This document shows positions 12,591 to 24,600 of a DNA stretch of 64,000 nucleotides, in pieces. The notes under the pieces were generated by a model. That model did no database searches. It saw only the letters and a program-made list of their open reading frames with translations, and was not told the DNA's origin. This DNA is from Aldrovandia affinis (taxonomy: Eukaryota; Chordata; Actinopteri; Notacanthiformes; Halosauridae). The stretch is from NCBI GenBank assembly GCA_029706075.1, contig JAINUG010000021.1, positions 1,313,318-1,377,317 of the forward strand. Reading direction: 5' to 3'. Every line of letters begins with the position of its first letter. The stretch's first letter is position 1. The position numbers and the translations under genes were made by a program.

Positions 12591-14259
12591 TGTACAGAAA
12601 TAATCTCTTATGGTTAAGCATGATCACTGAATTCATCAAAAAATAAAAAGACCAGTGCAGTATGTTTCAGTCATAATCGGTTTCCTCTGAGATTCGTTGA
12701 CACTATCAAGGTGCAAGCTTTTTCTCACTCTCCAAATGAAAACGATTGAATTACAGTCTCTTTTCAAAAAACATTTTGAGTATATTTGAAAATAAATCCC
12801 TTTCCCAGACTAGATTATGCTACCCTAGCAGTCCTAGGCTACCGTAGATGATCAGAACATTTTCTCTTAACAGACTCAAAGACCACATGACAGCATTACG
12901 GAAATCTTCAACAAATGCAAGACACCCCCACATTCTCACAGCAACGGCTCAGTTCAGTCCAATTTAGCAGGCCCGGCACGTTTCAAACCTCACGGCACAA
13001 GGCTCTAAAAAGCCACTCCCGCACGACACTTCCATCTCTCCCGTTAGACAACGACAACAACAGAAATCGTACCTGATTTATCAACTGGCTGGCAATGTGC
13101 ATCATTTGAACTTTTGACCTTCTCACACAGCTCATGACATTATGTTGACATTTAAAGTAATCCCACCCACAGCCCTTCTCTAGCTGTCTCGCTCTGCCGC
13201 TGTGTGCTGCTCATCGTCCCCGCGGTCCGCCAGCTGTGGAAGCGCCGCCGTAATTAATTTCTTAACGTCAGCCTCTCTGACATCCACGCCTCAGCCCAGC
13301 TCAGGCAGCATGCTGCAGGCCCCATTCACTGCCTCCATGTTGCTACTGCATGGCTCTAACTCCCCCCAGCCTCCCAGTGTGTGTGTCTGTGTGTGTGTGT
13401 GTGTGCGTCAGAGCACCAACAGCAACCCCTGGAAGCGCTGAAGCACCCAGCACTGTGTCCCCTTCCCAGCTTCCACCGCAGGGCTAAACATCCCAGGCCT
13501 CATGGTACTACATTAGGGACCATATGGCAACAACATCCACTTCACAATTTTACATGCATGGGTGACCTATGCATTGCACATGAATATTACTGTACTGAGT
13601 AATGCGGTTATTAAAAAGTCAAAGGTCAGCTGATCCGGTTAGAAATACCACTTTAGGTTCGCAATGATCCAACAAATCAGATGTTATATTACATTCAGGT
13701 CTACACAATTAATTATACACAAAGATCAATTTCTATCTTTTCAAAAAAATTTGTGGATACCATATTATATCCAGATTATGTCCAAAGATGCACTTTACTG
13801 TGGGGAAATTGAAATGAAAAATGTTCTTATCTCCCATTGTTAACTAGAAGTATCTGGCAAATAGTTGGTTTCTTGGCATTTTCCAATCAATCAGGGATTG
13901 TCATTCAGAAGAATGACAATTTGTTCATGACACAGTAATCTGATGGCATAGAACTATGCAGTTCTGTCAATTCACTGTCCTTTTAAAATTATGTGTTCCC
14001 ATAATGACCTCTGTTCCAATAGTGGGGGGTGTTCACTGTGGTCAGTCAGTGTATATAAATCCATAATCCATAGTCTACACACAAATTTAACCAGGGGCAA
14101 TGCAGATTACTCTATGTGATAACTAGGCTTACAACTCCTACAACTGTGCTTTCACAAAATATATTCATGAAAATGTTTCACACGATTCATATGAAAAATA
14201 CACTTTAAAAAATACATTTTAGACATCTGCTTCATAACAGAATTTACATTTTGATAATA
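11160..14259. other. Gene-free; possible non-coding elements
   Basis: No exon recognised. A (TA)n tract lies at about 12563-12590 and a (GT)n tract at about 13378-13405. The block 12890-13480 is GC-richer and unrepetitive (CpG, AATTA sites); it may be regulatory, but no promoter or exon can be shown. Confidence 0.4.
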
Positions 14260-14267
14260 CTGTATAT

Positions 14268-14452
14268 CAGTGTTTCTCAATCCATTCCTACAGGACACAC
14301 TGCCCTGCATGTTTTCATTCCAACCACCACTTGCGCAACCATGTGCAAGTGACCATTAACAGACGACCGATGCAGATGATAGTTTGGGAGCGGAGGTTGG
14401 AATTAACATTTCCAGGGCAGTGTGCCCTGTAGGAATGGATTGAGACACACTG
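14268..14452. mobile_element. hAT fold-back element with 8-bp TSD (CTGTATAT)
   Basis: The first 40 nt (from CAGTGTTTCTCAATCC) and the reverse complement of the last 40 match at 38 positions, so the 185-bp element folds into a long hairpin. Flanks carry a perfect 8-bp duplication CTGTATAT at 14260-14267 and 14453-14460, as made by hAT transposases. No coding capacity. Confidence 0.93.
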
Positions 14453-14460
14453 CTGTATAT

Positions 14461-15949
14461 ATGAATTAAGCAGCATGGTAAAATAGGATTTTGTCTCGAT
14501 CATGTAAAAAGCAACAGGAAATATTCAGCTTGATGGCTAATAATGATAAAAATGGATTAAGCCGTCCAGCTGACTTTGTTTATTTAAAGTTAGCTAAATA
14601 AATATAAATGATTAAACTTGCACATAAATTAAGCCGCTGTGAGTTAACAGATATCTTCTCAGAGAAATAACACAACCACAAAGGATATATATTAACCATT
14701 TAGAATCTGACTCAGCCAAGATGGGCAGAGTGAGTGAGCGTGTCCCAAATCGGTTTTGAATCTCCCGCCATCTCCCCTCCCGTCACTGTTTGCCTCCTCA
14801 GCAGGCTGACTTGGTGATGTCAGAAAAATAGTTCACTGAGGGGGGCCTCCAACAAACAAGAGGGGAGAATGGGGGTGGAATGGGACACAGTTGTAAACTA
14901 CTACCAAGTGCATATGTGGTATTGTAGTTAGCGGTCACCAAAACAGGACAAAAAATTGAATACTTTATACACTTGGGCATTGTGCTACTTTTAAGTCTTG
15001 CTTTTTAAAATAGAATTGCAGTACTTTAATTCCATGAGGGTTCTGTGGTATCTTAGGCCAAACACCAGGTTTGAAATGGGTAATTAGGGGCAACTACTGA
15101 TTTAGGTGCGGTCCTGACCCAATAACAAAGTGGGGAGGTGTTATAAAAAGCACCTTTATTTATATATTGCTTTATATTAAAAAAGTGCATGGGCCCCATC
15201 CCAAAATTAACACATAGCCCTAGCAAAGGGAGTATCATAGAAGTATGCTTTCAGTCACTTCTTTGGCTACATAAAACTGACACCTATGTAGAAATTTCTG
15301 TGGTTTTCCTCAAAAATGTCATTTTGTTAATCTATGAAAAGATGAACAAAAACATTAAAGCTAAAATACCGGTTGATGAGGTTTTTGAGAGTTAGAATAG
15401 ATTCTCCTTGGTTTATTTGCATAAATGTTGAACCATTAATACAAATACACACGTGAAGTATTTCACAAATAGTTTTAGCTTATGAGGAAAACATACTCAT
15501 AAAATAAGTTTTAATTATAAAAGCATTCCTGAAATGGAAGATCACTCTTAATTAACCACAGAAGTGGCCTTCATTTAAATAAAAAATTCAATTAAATAAA
15601 AATTATTTTCAAAGGTGTGTATGTGTGTGGTGTCCACCAGCTGCAGCTGTAGGTAATATTGGTTCTTTTACACAAAAATGAGTGATAGGGGAGAAACAGC
15701 AATATTTATTGTGGTAAAATGCTGAAAAAATACACATTTTTTTCTCCATTTGATCAGATGGTTGACATCATGTTACTGAATTAAGGCTACATTAACTGCA
15801 TGGTATGTACACACAAGGCAGGTCGAAGTCACAGTCATGGGGAAATGTCAGCACATCCTTAAAAGTCAAATTGAGAATTGTGGAACACACTACTCTGGGT
15901 TTACAAAGACATAGCTATGACGTAAACACAATGAAAGTGATACAAGAAG
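14461..15949. other. Gene-free AT-rich sequence
   Basis: No exon or transposon recognised. It may include the distal part of the PPM1A 3' UTR if a later poly(A) site is used. Confidence 0.4.
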
Positions 15950-17570
15950 AAAAAAATGAAGTAGGCTTTTATTAAACTGAATTGCAACTATTTTGGAAAC
16001 AATTTATACACCACTTTATCTACTTCTTGCAAAGGATTTGGGGACCTTTATCTGCAACTGTACAAGTAAAAAAATATTAATAAGGAATTTAATCAATTAT
16101 TTGCCTACAGTTATTGAAGAAAGGCTGAAATGTATTTCTGGGTAAGATTCTGGCATCTTCCATTAAACACACCATGGACTTTTCAGTGTAACAGCAATGC
16201 ACTTTGTACTAAACTTTGAGTAACACATTTGTGCAAGTGTTACAACCTCTCATTTACTTAATGCAACATTAGGAGCTTTGTTGTCACAGAAATAAATGAA
16301 GAAATAAGCAAATGCATACAAATTGGAAAAAAAGCCAATTTGACGACACAAAAGTTTAGGACAAAACACATTGTGGTTTGACTTGAATCTGGGCCTATTA
16401 TTATTATTATTATTATTACTATTATTATTATTATATATTTTAAATGCTCAGTTGAAGCAGCAAAGAAAGTTTGTGGCTAAGGGTTACATTATTAGATTGT
16501 CAGTTTTCAAAAAATGTCAAAAAAACAGTACATTACCCTGTAGGGATAATAACAAAACTGGACTCTGGTCCAGAGGCAAACAGAACCCAAGCAACATATT
16601 AATCAAGGATGCCTTTCCCTCTCAGTGTTCCATTTATGTCCAAATTAAATATCCATAACAATGTAAAAGTAGTTTGATCATCAGTGTCTTTATCTTTAGT
16701 AATATTATTTATTCTTTAAAAGTTTAGGTCAAAATCTTACATAGAAATTTTTCCACAAAGCATTCTGAAAACATTAATGGCAGAAAATGTTTAAAAAACC
16801 TCAAAAATATATCAACGTGTTAAATATAGCTTTAGTCATTGAACAAAGTCATTAAAAAAAGAAAAGGAAACCGGAAAGGAAAGGAAAAACTCAGCAAAGA
16901 GCAATCGTACAGTATAGCAGCAACTGCAGCCAGCCCTGGCTCCTGAGGCAGTGGGACATCCCTGCATTACAGTGTGCCACACCACTGCAGGTACTCTGGG
17001 TGAGCTCCTTGCACTGGTGGATTTGTTCTTAGTTATGGAGAAATCATTTCTAAAAAAAAAAATCACCTTTAAAAAGCAGGTGAAACATCTGACCAAAGGT
17101 TTGGGGCTGAAGAGAGGGTACACGGGTGGTTTAATACACATTTGTTTACACTGGGAGGACTTTTTAAAGCCTTTAAAAATGACAGATTAAAACAGCTAAC
17201 ACACAACCCCATTACTTGGTAGGGATGTATTTAGGTTCTAGTTTCTAATTCCTACTCCTGATGGGTGATGCGGTATTTTGCACCCAAGTCTTGCCCCCAT
17301 GAGTTACTCAGTCCTCCTCCATGTGGAAGAACGAGGAAGTGATGAGGTTCTTTGTGTACTACAGGTTTTACTCTTAACTCTGTTTGTATGAGAACAACAG
17401 CAACCACAAAATAAAGTGAGAAAGAGGAAGTTAGTGTTGTCCTGGTAAAGACGGGAGATGTCGATGAGGTGTGGGGGAGTGATGGCTGGTGCACAGTCCC
17501 CCTCTACAATAGGCCCGTCCTCTGCACCACCCAGCAAATACTGACCCTGCCATACAAGAGTCTGCACGAA

Positions 17571-17643
<73 letters not shown>

Positions 17644-18619
17644 ACACACGCACACAGATGCACGCACACGCACACACATACACATACAAATGCACACATA
17701 GACACATGCACACAGATGCACGCACACACGTACGCGCACGCACGCACACACGCACCCTTAGCCTGGTCCAGGATATTGGGGTGAAAAATGAAAGATCAAC
17801 ATATTTCCCAGGTTTCCAGAGACAGAAACCAAAAGGGAGGGCTGTGTCAAACACGCTTATCAGTGGGTGCACAAAAGAAGAATGCAAAAAAAAAAAAAAA
17901 CACAAAAAAACCAGCAAAGAAAAATGCATATCATGATTTAGTTTGATTTACAAAGCTTACTCTGCTGTGAGCTTATAATTTACCCGTTTCTTTAAAGAGC
18001 ACAAACTAAAATAACAAGAGCAGGAGATCAATCACTCAGAGGACTAACAGCAACATTCTCTGAACAGATGTGTGTTGCAGTCCAGAAGATCAGAAAAAAG
18101 GCAGATAGTGCATACTTTTTCTTTTCTATTTTTTTTTTTTTTTAAACTTTAACTAAAGCTGCATTAAATACAGGCTTTTTTCTTTTCTTACAAAGACAAT
18201 TGCACTTCACAAAAACTAAAATATACAAAAACACAAAAGGAACAAAAAAAAAACCAACCAAAAAAAAAAAAAAAAAAAAACTGGGTATCAAATTAATTAC
18301 AGTCGCAAATCATTTCAACGGATTTAAAAAAATAAAATGGTTTTAACCTGGTGGTGGGGGTTGAGAAGAAGAAGAAGAAGAAGAAGAAGCAAAAGGAAAA
18401 AAAGAAAAGAGACGGCAAAGGAAAAAAAGGATAGGAGCACTGGTAGCTTCCTGGGCAGACTGTGGCTGTACTGCAGCGGTGCGTGCGCATCTCCAGCTCC
18501 CCCCATCGCTTATTCCCTTCATTAAAACGAAAGCTCGGAGGACTGGCGGTAGAAAGGGACTGATGGAGCTGTGGTCTTGGTAGGTGGCCGTTTGTAAACT
18601 CTGCGCTAAGCAGGCTGTG
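15950..18619 (-). other. ppm1a: Probable PPM1A 3' UTR
   Basis: This AT-rich sequence downstream of the PPM1A stop has no reading frame that I recognise. Possible minus-strand AATAAA signals lie at 16708-16713 and 15968-15973, giving a 3' UTR of about 1.9 or 2.65 kb; mammalian PPM1A also has a long 3' UTR. It includes a long (CA)n tract (17575-17640, TG on the transcript), poly-A-rich stretches near 17887 and 18244-18280, and a GAA-type repeat near 18366-18390. The true end cannot be fixed from sequence. Confidence 0.4.
17575..17756. repeat. Long (CA)n microsatellite
   Basis: A nearly pure (CA)n tract from about 17575 to 17640 is followed by imperfect CA/CG-alternating sequence to about 17756. 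Open frames across it on both strands are products of the repeat. It lies in the probable PPM1A 3' UTR, where the transcript would carry (UG)n. Confidence 0.95.
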
Positions 18620-21600
18620 TTACCACATGTCGTCGGCCGACGCTGAGTCCTTTACGGAGAAAGGGAGGAAGAGTCCTTTAGAGTCTAGATGGTCCACAAA
18701 CACAGCAAAAATGCTAGACGACCCAGACTGAGGGGCGGGGGGAGGAGGGGGGGGGTCAATGGAACTGTGATGTCAGCGCTGCTGCGGCTGACATGGGTTA
18801 CGCTGTACGCTAGCTGTCCGGAAGCACACTCACGTAGGCCTCCGGGACGCATGACTTTCACAGGTCGCAAACACCCCTCTGCGACATCAAATTCATCGCC
18901 ATCCTTTTCCGCGTTCCCTAATAAATTAGATTACTTTCACTACGATACGCTCCATAGGATAAACGTATATATATATATCGAAAACACACTCCGTGTTCCT
19001 TGCCAGTGCAGTGAGCAGGGATTCAATCGAAATAGAAATGTGAAATGAATCTCATTCAATATAAATGACTTCAAACTGATTTAGAAAAACAGTCCGAATG
19101 AACCGAAACCAACCAAACAATTTGAAGGAGCGAAACGCCTTCAAATGGTGTCCATTTTCATTTCAATTTACTTATTGAAGTCATTCGTCGGTTTTTGGAG
19201 TGATACCCTCTCTCAATAATCCACAACCTCAGAATAGCAATGGCAGTATGATGTGATTAATGTTCAGCCACTGGCCGAAACACTCGTTTGATCATACTGT
19301 CAGCGGTTGTGCTAAAGCTGAGTCGTACCACACTTTAACCGCTTCTCCACCGATCCGTCCTAAGCACTCCCAGTTCACGCTCAGGGACCTTCTATGAACG
19401 TGCTTCCCGGACAACTAGTCTGCAGAGCAGGGCTTCCGTCAACAGTTCACCAGCCATTCTATTCAACCACACTGAGGACAGGTTTATGACTGCCTGATGG
19501 ATGGGTGGGGAGGGGATGCAGATGTTAATCTGATTTACACTGATTAACAATGACTGTGAAAGCATGAGGAAATGATGATGCAAACATAAGCTTAATTAAT
19601 GTAGTGATTGGTAAAGAAATATTGATTTTCTAGATCATCCATATTTCAAAGAGCAATGATATTAAATGCTGCATTTTTAAAGTCATCGTTTAAATCGTCA
19701 AATATCATGCCAACACAAGAGTGACTCAATATTGTTCAACACATCCAGATCAGAAACCTTAGAACCAAAATTGTGGGCCGCCCTACTGGTGGACCCCCCC
19801 AAATACCTACAGAACGCTCTGTAATGGTTTAACCAGATCGATCATTACTTATGAGCTGATTAGCACCACTTGTGGAGGTTGATTTTGCCCCTGATGAAGA
19901 GAATTGTCTGGAACATTAATCCCTCTCCCTCTCTCTACCTAATGGAGTTCAGTTGTCTGGACCTCAGTCTGCAGACTGCGGATCCTGGCCCCCTTCCCCA
20001 GCATGTCTGGCACCCTCCTCCCTCCCTCCCTCCCTCTGTGTTCATTTGAAAATAACCCCCACTGAGTACGTAGGAGTGCTGCATTTCTGTGCTTTTTTCT
20101 TTTTTTAGGACAGATTCATGGTAGGTTATTTTTAACCACAGCGCTGGACACAGCAGCAGAATGCCCTGCCTACCCCACTGAGACACCACCACAGACCAGC
20201 CGTCTTACAATTCAGCTGGGTACAATCCGGAGCCCCGTAAGGAAACGGAGGGGAAATGCAGACCATGAATTATCGGCTGATAACAGATACCTCCAATGAA
20301 CGCGGTGTTACTTGAAGGGAATGTCAGTGCAGTGACGTTATGGTAGTTGGTGAAATTAAAATGAGAATGAGCATAAACCAAAAAGGATAGATGAGACCCC
20401 TGGGGATTTATACCTCACTGTTTCACTGGGAATGACTGTTTTCCCTCCCATAGCCATGAAATGTGTGTGTGTGGGTGGGGGGGTGTTTACACGGATATGT
20501 TCCACAGACTTGCCCACGAATGCAAACGCATCCCTTACTCAATTCAGTTAATACCGATTAGTTAAATAAAGCTTGAAAACGTGTTTTTCCACCAAACATG
20601 CACATGCAAGCGTTTAGGAGATTACAGCAGACTGAAATGAGATACTTACTGTGTCATCGCTCCTGTACGGGTTGAGTCTGTTGTATACCGCTTCAACTAC
20701 ACTCCGTCTGAGGGAGGCAGAAGACAAACGGGCAATTCATTTTCCATTCTTAGGGTTTGATGTCAAGGTTGACACTTAATATCAACTATACATCCATTCA
20801 CCACTATTAAAACGCATAGACGGTGCTGATGAAATGAACAATATTCAAATATATGAGCACAAATAAAACAACGGTTCCAGACTGGATCAGTACTGCATGC
20901 CGACCGTTAAAAATACAACATACACTCACAATCTCATGACACCACCTATTCGACTGGTGTTTTCTCCCATGAAAGGAATGGCATTAAAATGACTTAAGAG
21001 GGCCCTTTTCTTTACAAAGGCATGGAAAGATGAGCTTTTTCTTTTCTCCGTGGAAAGACAAGCTTTTTCACACAGCAATGAGATATTATATTGCTGCACC
21101 TTCAGTGTATTTCCTGGACCGTTGGGACCAGGAGAACGGTCTAAAAGGAATGAATGCAGCTTCTCTTTTCAATAAATCACACTGTTGCTCTATATGCCCA
21201 GCACTGCATAAGTAATACTAGTCCTTCTCTGCAACATTAAAAGCACATTATAGCCTTATCCACTAGAAAAATCTGCCAACATGCAACGCTGGCAAATTCA
21301 TCTGTCTGCATGCAGTTAATCATTAATGATCTGTCCGTACGTCAAGGCATTGATAAGGCACTGCAGAAACTAGGCGGAAAGTCATTTACATTTATGATCT
21401 CACCATCTTCAGACATCAGCAGCTTCAAGATCAGGTCACGACAAATGGCGTGTTAGTAGTTTAGCACAAGGACGAGCCAGGGAGGAGACGCAGCAGCCAT
21501 ATTGACTCATGATCATTTAAAAATTAAAAAATTAAAAATGTACAGGCATTGCCAGGTTATGCAGTGATGGTCGGACTGCATATGCTGACCATCAAGGTTT

Positions 21601-24600
21601 GAACATTTTATATAGTTTTTTTTTATCCAATTCCATACTTAATGCAAGTTAGATAATAATGATCATGTTCCCATTATGACTTCTAAAAACACGGCGTGTG
21701 TGTGTGTGTGTGTGTGTGCGTTTGTTTTAGTAGCGCGTTCATGAGGGCACTCACTTGCTGGCCAGCTCTCCCCCCGGTGGGAGATTGGGGATGCTCTCCG
21801 TTGCTAATGTACGCATCACATGGACTAAGTCGGGCACTCCTTCGTCCCCCAGCTTCTTAATGATCTCTGGGAATCAGAAGGACTTCTTGGTAAGTGGGTT
21901 GTCTGGCATAAGCATCAAATATTCATAGCAATTCCTAAGACTATAAACAATATAAATGTTCATACAGTTTGATATAACAAGGTTGTCTTAGTAACATGAG
22001 TCAACACCTGATCGCTGGAGACACAATTTTAGGGTTCTCCTCTCTGACTCATGGTGATGTCAACCTGCCTGAATACAAATGCCCTGTATACAGGAGATGA
22101 ACAATTAAGAGGTTTCTTTGGCTTGGACATTGCTGGTTCTGTCTGAAAGGTACCTAGATTTATTTATTATATGTGTTATATTGTTGGTCGATGTACACCT
22201 TTAGGTATAGGTGTAACTTTATATATAAAGAGATGACAACATGCTAAGACTAAGACTGTCTGAGCATTTTGTTTCCGGTTGTACATTTACAGTAAACTGA
22301 GAGCCATGGTACTTTGTGTGACTATGCCTAAATACAGTCCTTGAATAAAAAAAGCCAAAGATCTCAGAATTGGTTCAGTAAATATCTTTATTAGAATCAT
22401 TGTTAACATCTAAAATAACATCATCACAGTTACTCTCTACAGATCTAATACTGAGGTTCTAATGTACAAAAATAAAAAAGGCTACTGAGAACTAACCCCC
22501 ATATATAAATATAAGGCTAGAAAACACAGTTTTTAAAATCTTTGAAAATTAGAGCTTGAATACAGTTCAAAGACAAATCTGTCAATTGAATACAGACATC
22601 CTGTAGGTGCAGGCTAGGGAAAAGAATGCCCCTTCACTGGTTCCATTTCTCCTGTAGAATTACCTGTGTTAACAGTGCTACTAGGACTCATTTCAGTTAG
22701 TTCATATTTAGTGTTTCAATGCGAATATTACTTCTTTGGACAAAATGAAATGGTGGGATTCATCTCTTAACATGTTTTATGTTAAATCTGAAATGATGAC
22801 CGCATTCAGAATTACACAGGGAAATGGGTACCTCAGAAAAAGATTAAATGAAATGTATAAGTCAATTGTTGATAGAATGTTAAAAACATTAAAATCACAT
22901 GCTTAGGTACTGTTAGAAAATGTGAAATGATTGGGAAAAACGGAATAAATAGTCTAGTGTTTTACTTTCATAGTGTAATTTTTTGGTGAAACTGAGACGA
23001 GTGCCAGTGAGGTGGTTAGTAATAATTTATGACCACTGAAACAGAGAATCCAGCAGGTAACTTTACAAAAAAAATGATGTGTACCTACAAAATAAATAAA
23101 ATAAATAACACAAACTTTTCCACTTTCTCCAGGGCCTGTGTGTAACAAAATGATGAACTCAGTTTACTGGGTTCCCACTGACCACTACCAAATCCTCACC
23201 ACCTGCCCTCCCTGACTCACTGTATGTAGAGATTGTTTGCATTTGAGAACCTATGCTACATCGAACTGACAAATGGTGGTTACTACGCTAAAGGGAAACT
23301 GCTGCTCCAGTCACAGTCCCCTTTTCACTCCATCTGGGAAATTCCATTTCAAAAGCCAACAACCCTTAAGACAGGTAGAGGTAGAAGAGAATCAGCGAGG
23401 AGTTTACACTAGTGAGGCACTGGGTCGTACAGAATTCAGGAGAGGGCCAACCTCTCACTCTCACACCACCAGCTCGCCTAGGCTACCCTTTAACAACATC
23501 AAAGTACAAGTTCAGTGACACCAAAAATGTCACAAAGAAATAATAAAACACAATTCCTGGCACTGACCACTTTAACCTTCCTCATAGTCCTAGGCGATTC
23601 CAAGACTGACAGATTATGGCAATTTGGATTCAAACCGGAACCAAACCACAAAGTTGTGACATCACGCTTGAACACGGTTCAAACTGAAGTCGCAATTTCA
23701 GCGCTGTAAATAACCCTCCAATATCTGCAAACCGCAGAGAGTAATACAACATAAAACATCAAACTACAATAAAAATATTTTCCACTTTTCAAATGGCAGA
23801 GTCAACGTTATAAACTGCTTATACTGTGTGCTGCTAATAACTTAAAGAAAATGTACATCCATTGTAAATAGCAAGACATTATAAAATTACCTGCTGTGTC
23901 TATAACAGCTGCAAAGTGCAGAGCACAACAAGACCATTTTTTTAAAGTAATGAATAAAAATAAAACAAAAGGTCCCCATTTTCTTTGTTGATAGTGTTCA
24001 TTCCATGCAGCTAGAAAGTATAGGCAGGCACATACTACATACCAAAATGGTTTTCAATTACTTTTTTTAAAGTAAAGCTTTGCTACTACTTTGGGACATG
24101 GTGCTACTTAATCTAGTATAAGTTTTTAATCTGCATTTCATGCAGCAATAAAGTACAGGCAAGCACATACAGTACAATATTGAAACCGGTGTCATTTACT
24201 TTTTTTTTTTTTTTCCTTCTTTTTTTCTTTTTTAAGTAAACCTCTGCATTACTACTTTGGGACTAGGTGCTACATAATATAGTCTGGAGTTCCTAGACTA
24301 CTGCTGCTGCTGCTGCTGCTTGTGGAGATACGTTAACCAAAAAAAAGGACAAGGTGAAGCAGAGGCATCTCTTTGCTTTGTTAACAAAAAAAACAATTCA
24401 GACAATTCAAGTCTGTACAACTGGACCCGACACCTAACATGACTTGGGTTTTAGAATAACTGCATTCTTTGTCTGGCAAACTATTTTTTCCATATCACTT
24501 TGGAGTGTGTCAATATTTTCTTAAGGACAAAGAATGGTTAAAGCATGTGCAAACAAAGGTTATTTTAAATGCATGCTTATGCTGGTAGATATGAATACAA

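Noticed and set aside
17304..17936. Several 100-155 codon frames on both strands
   Set aside because: They are made by the (CA)n/(TG)n repeat, giving His-Thr or Cys-Val runs; low complexity, not genes.
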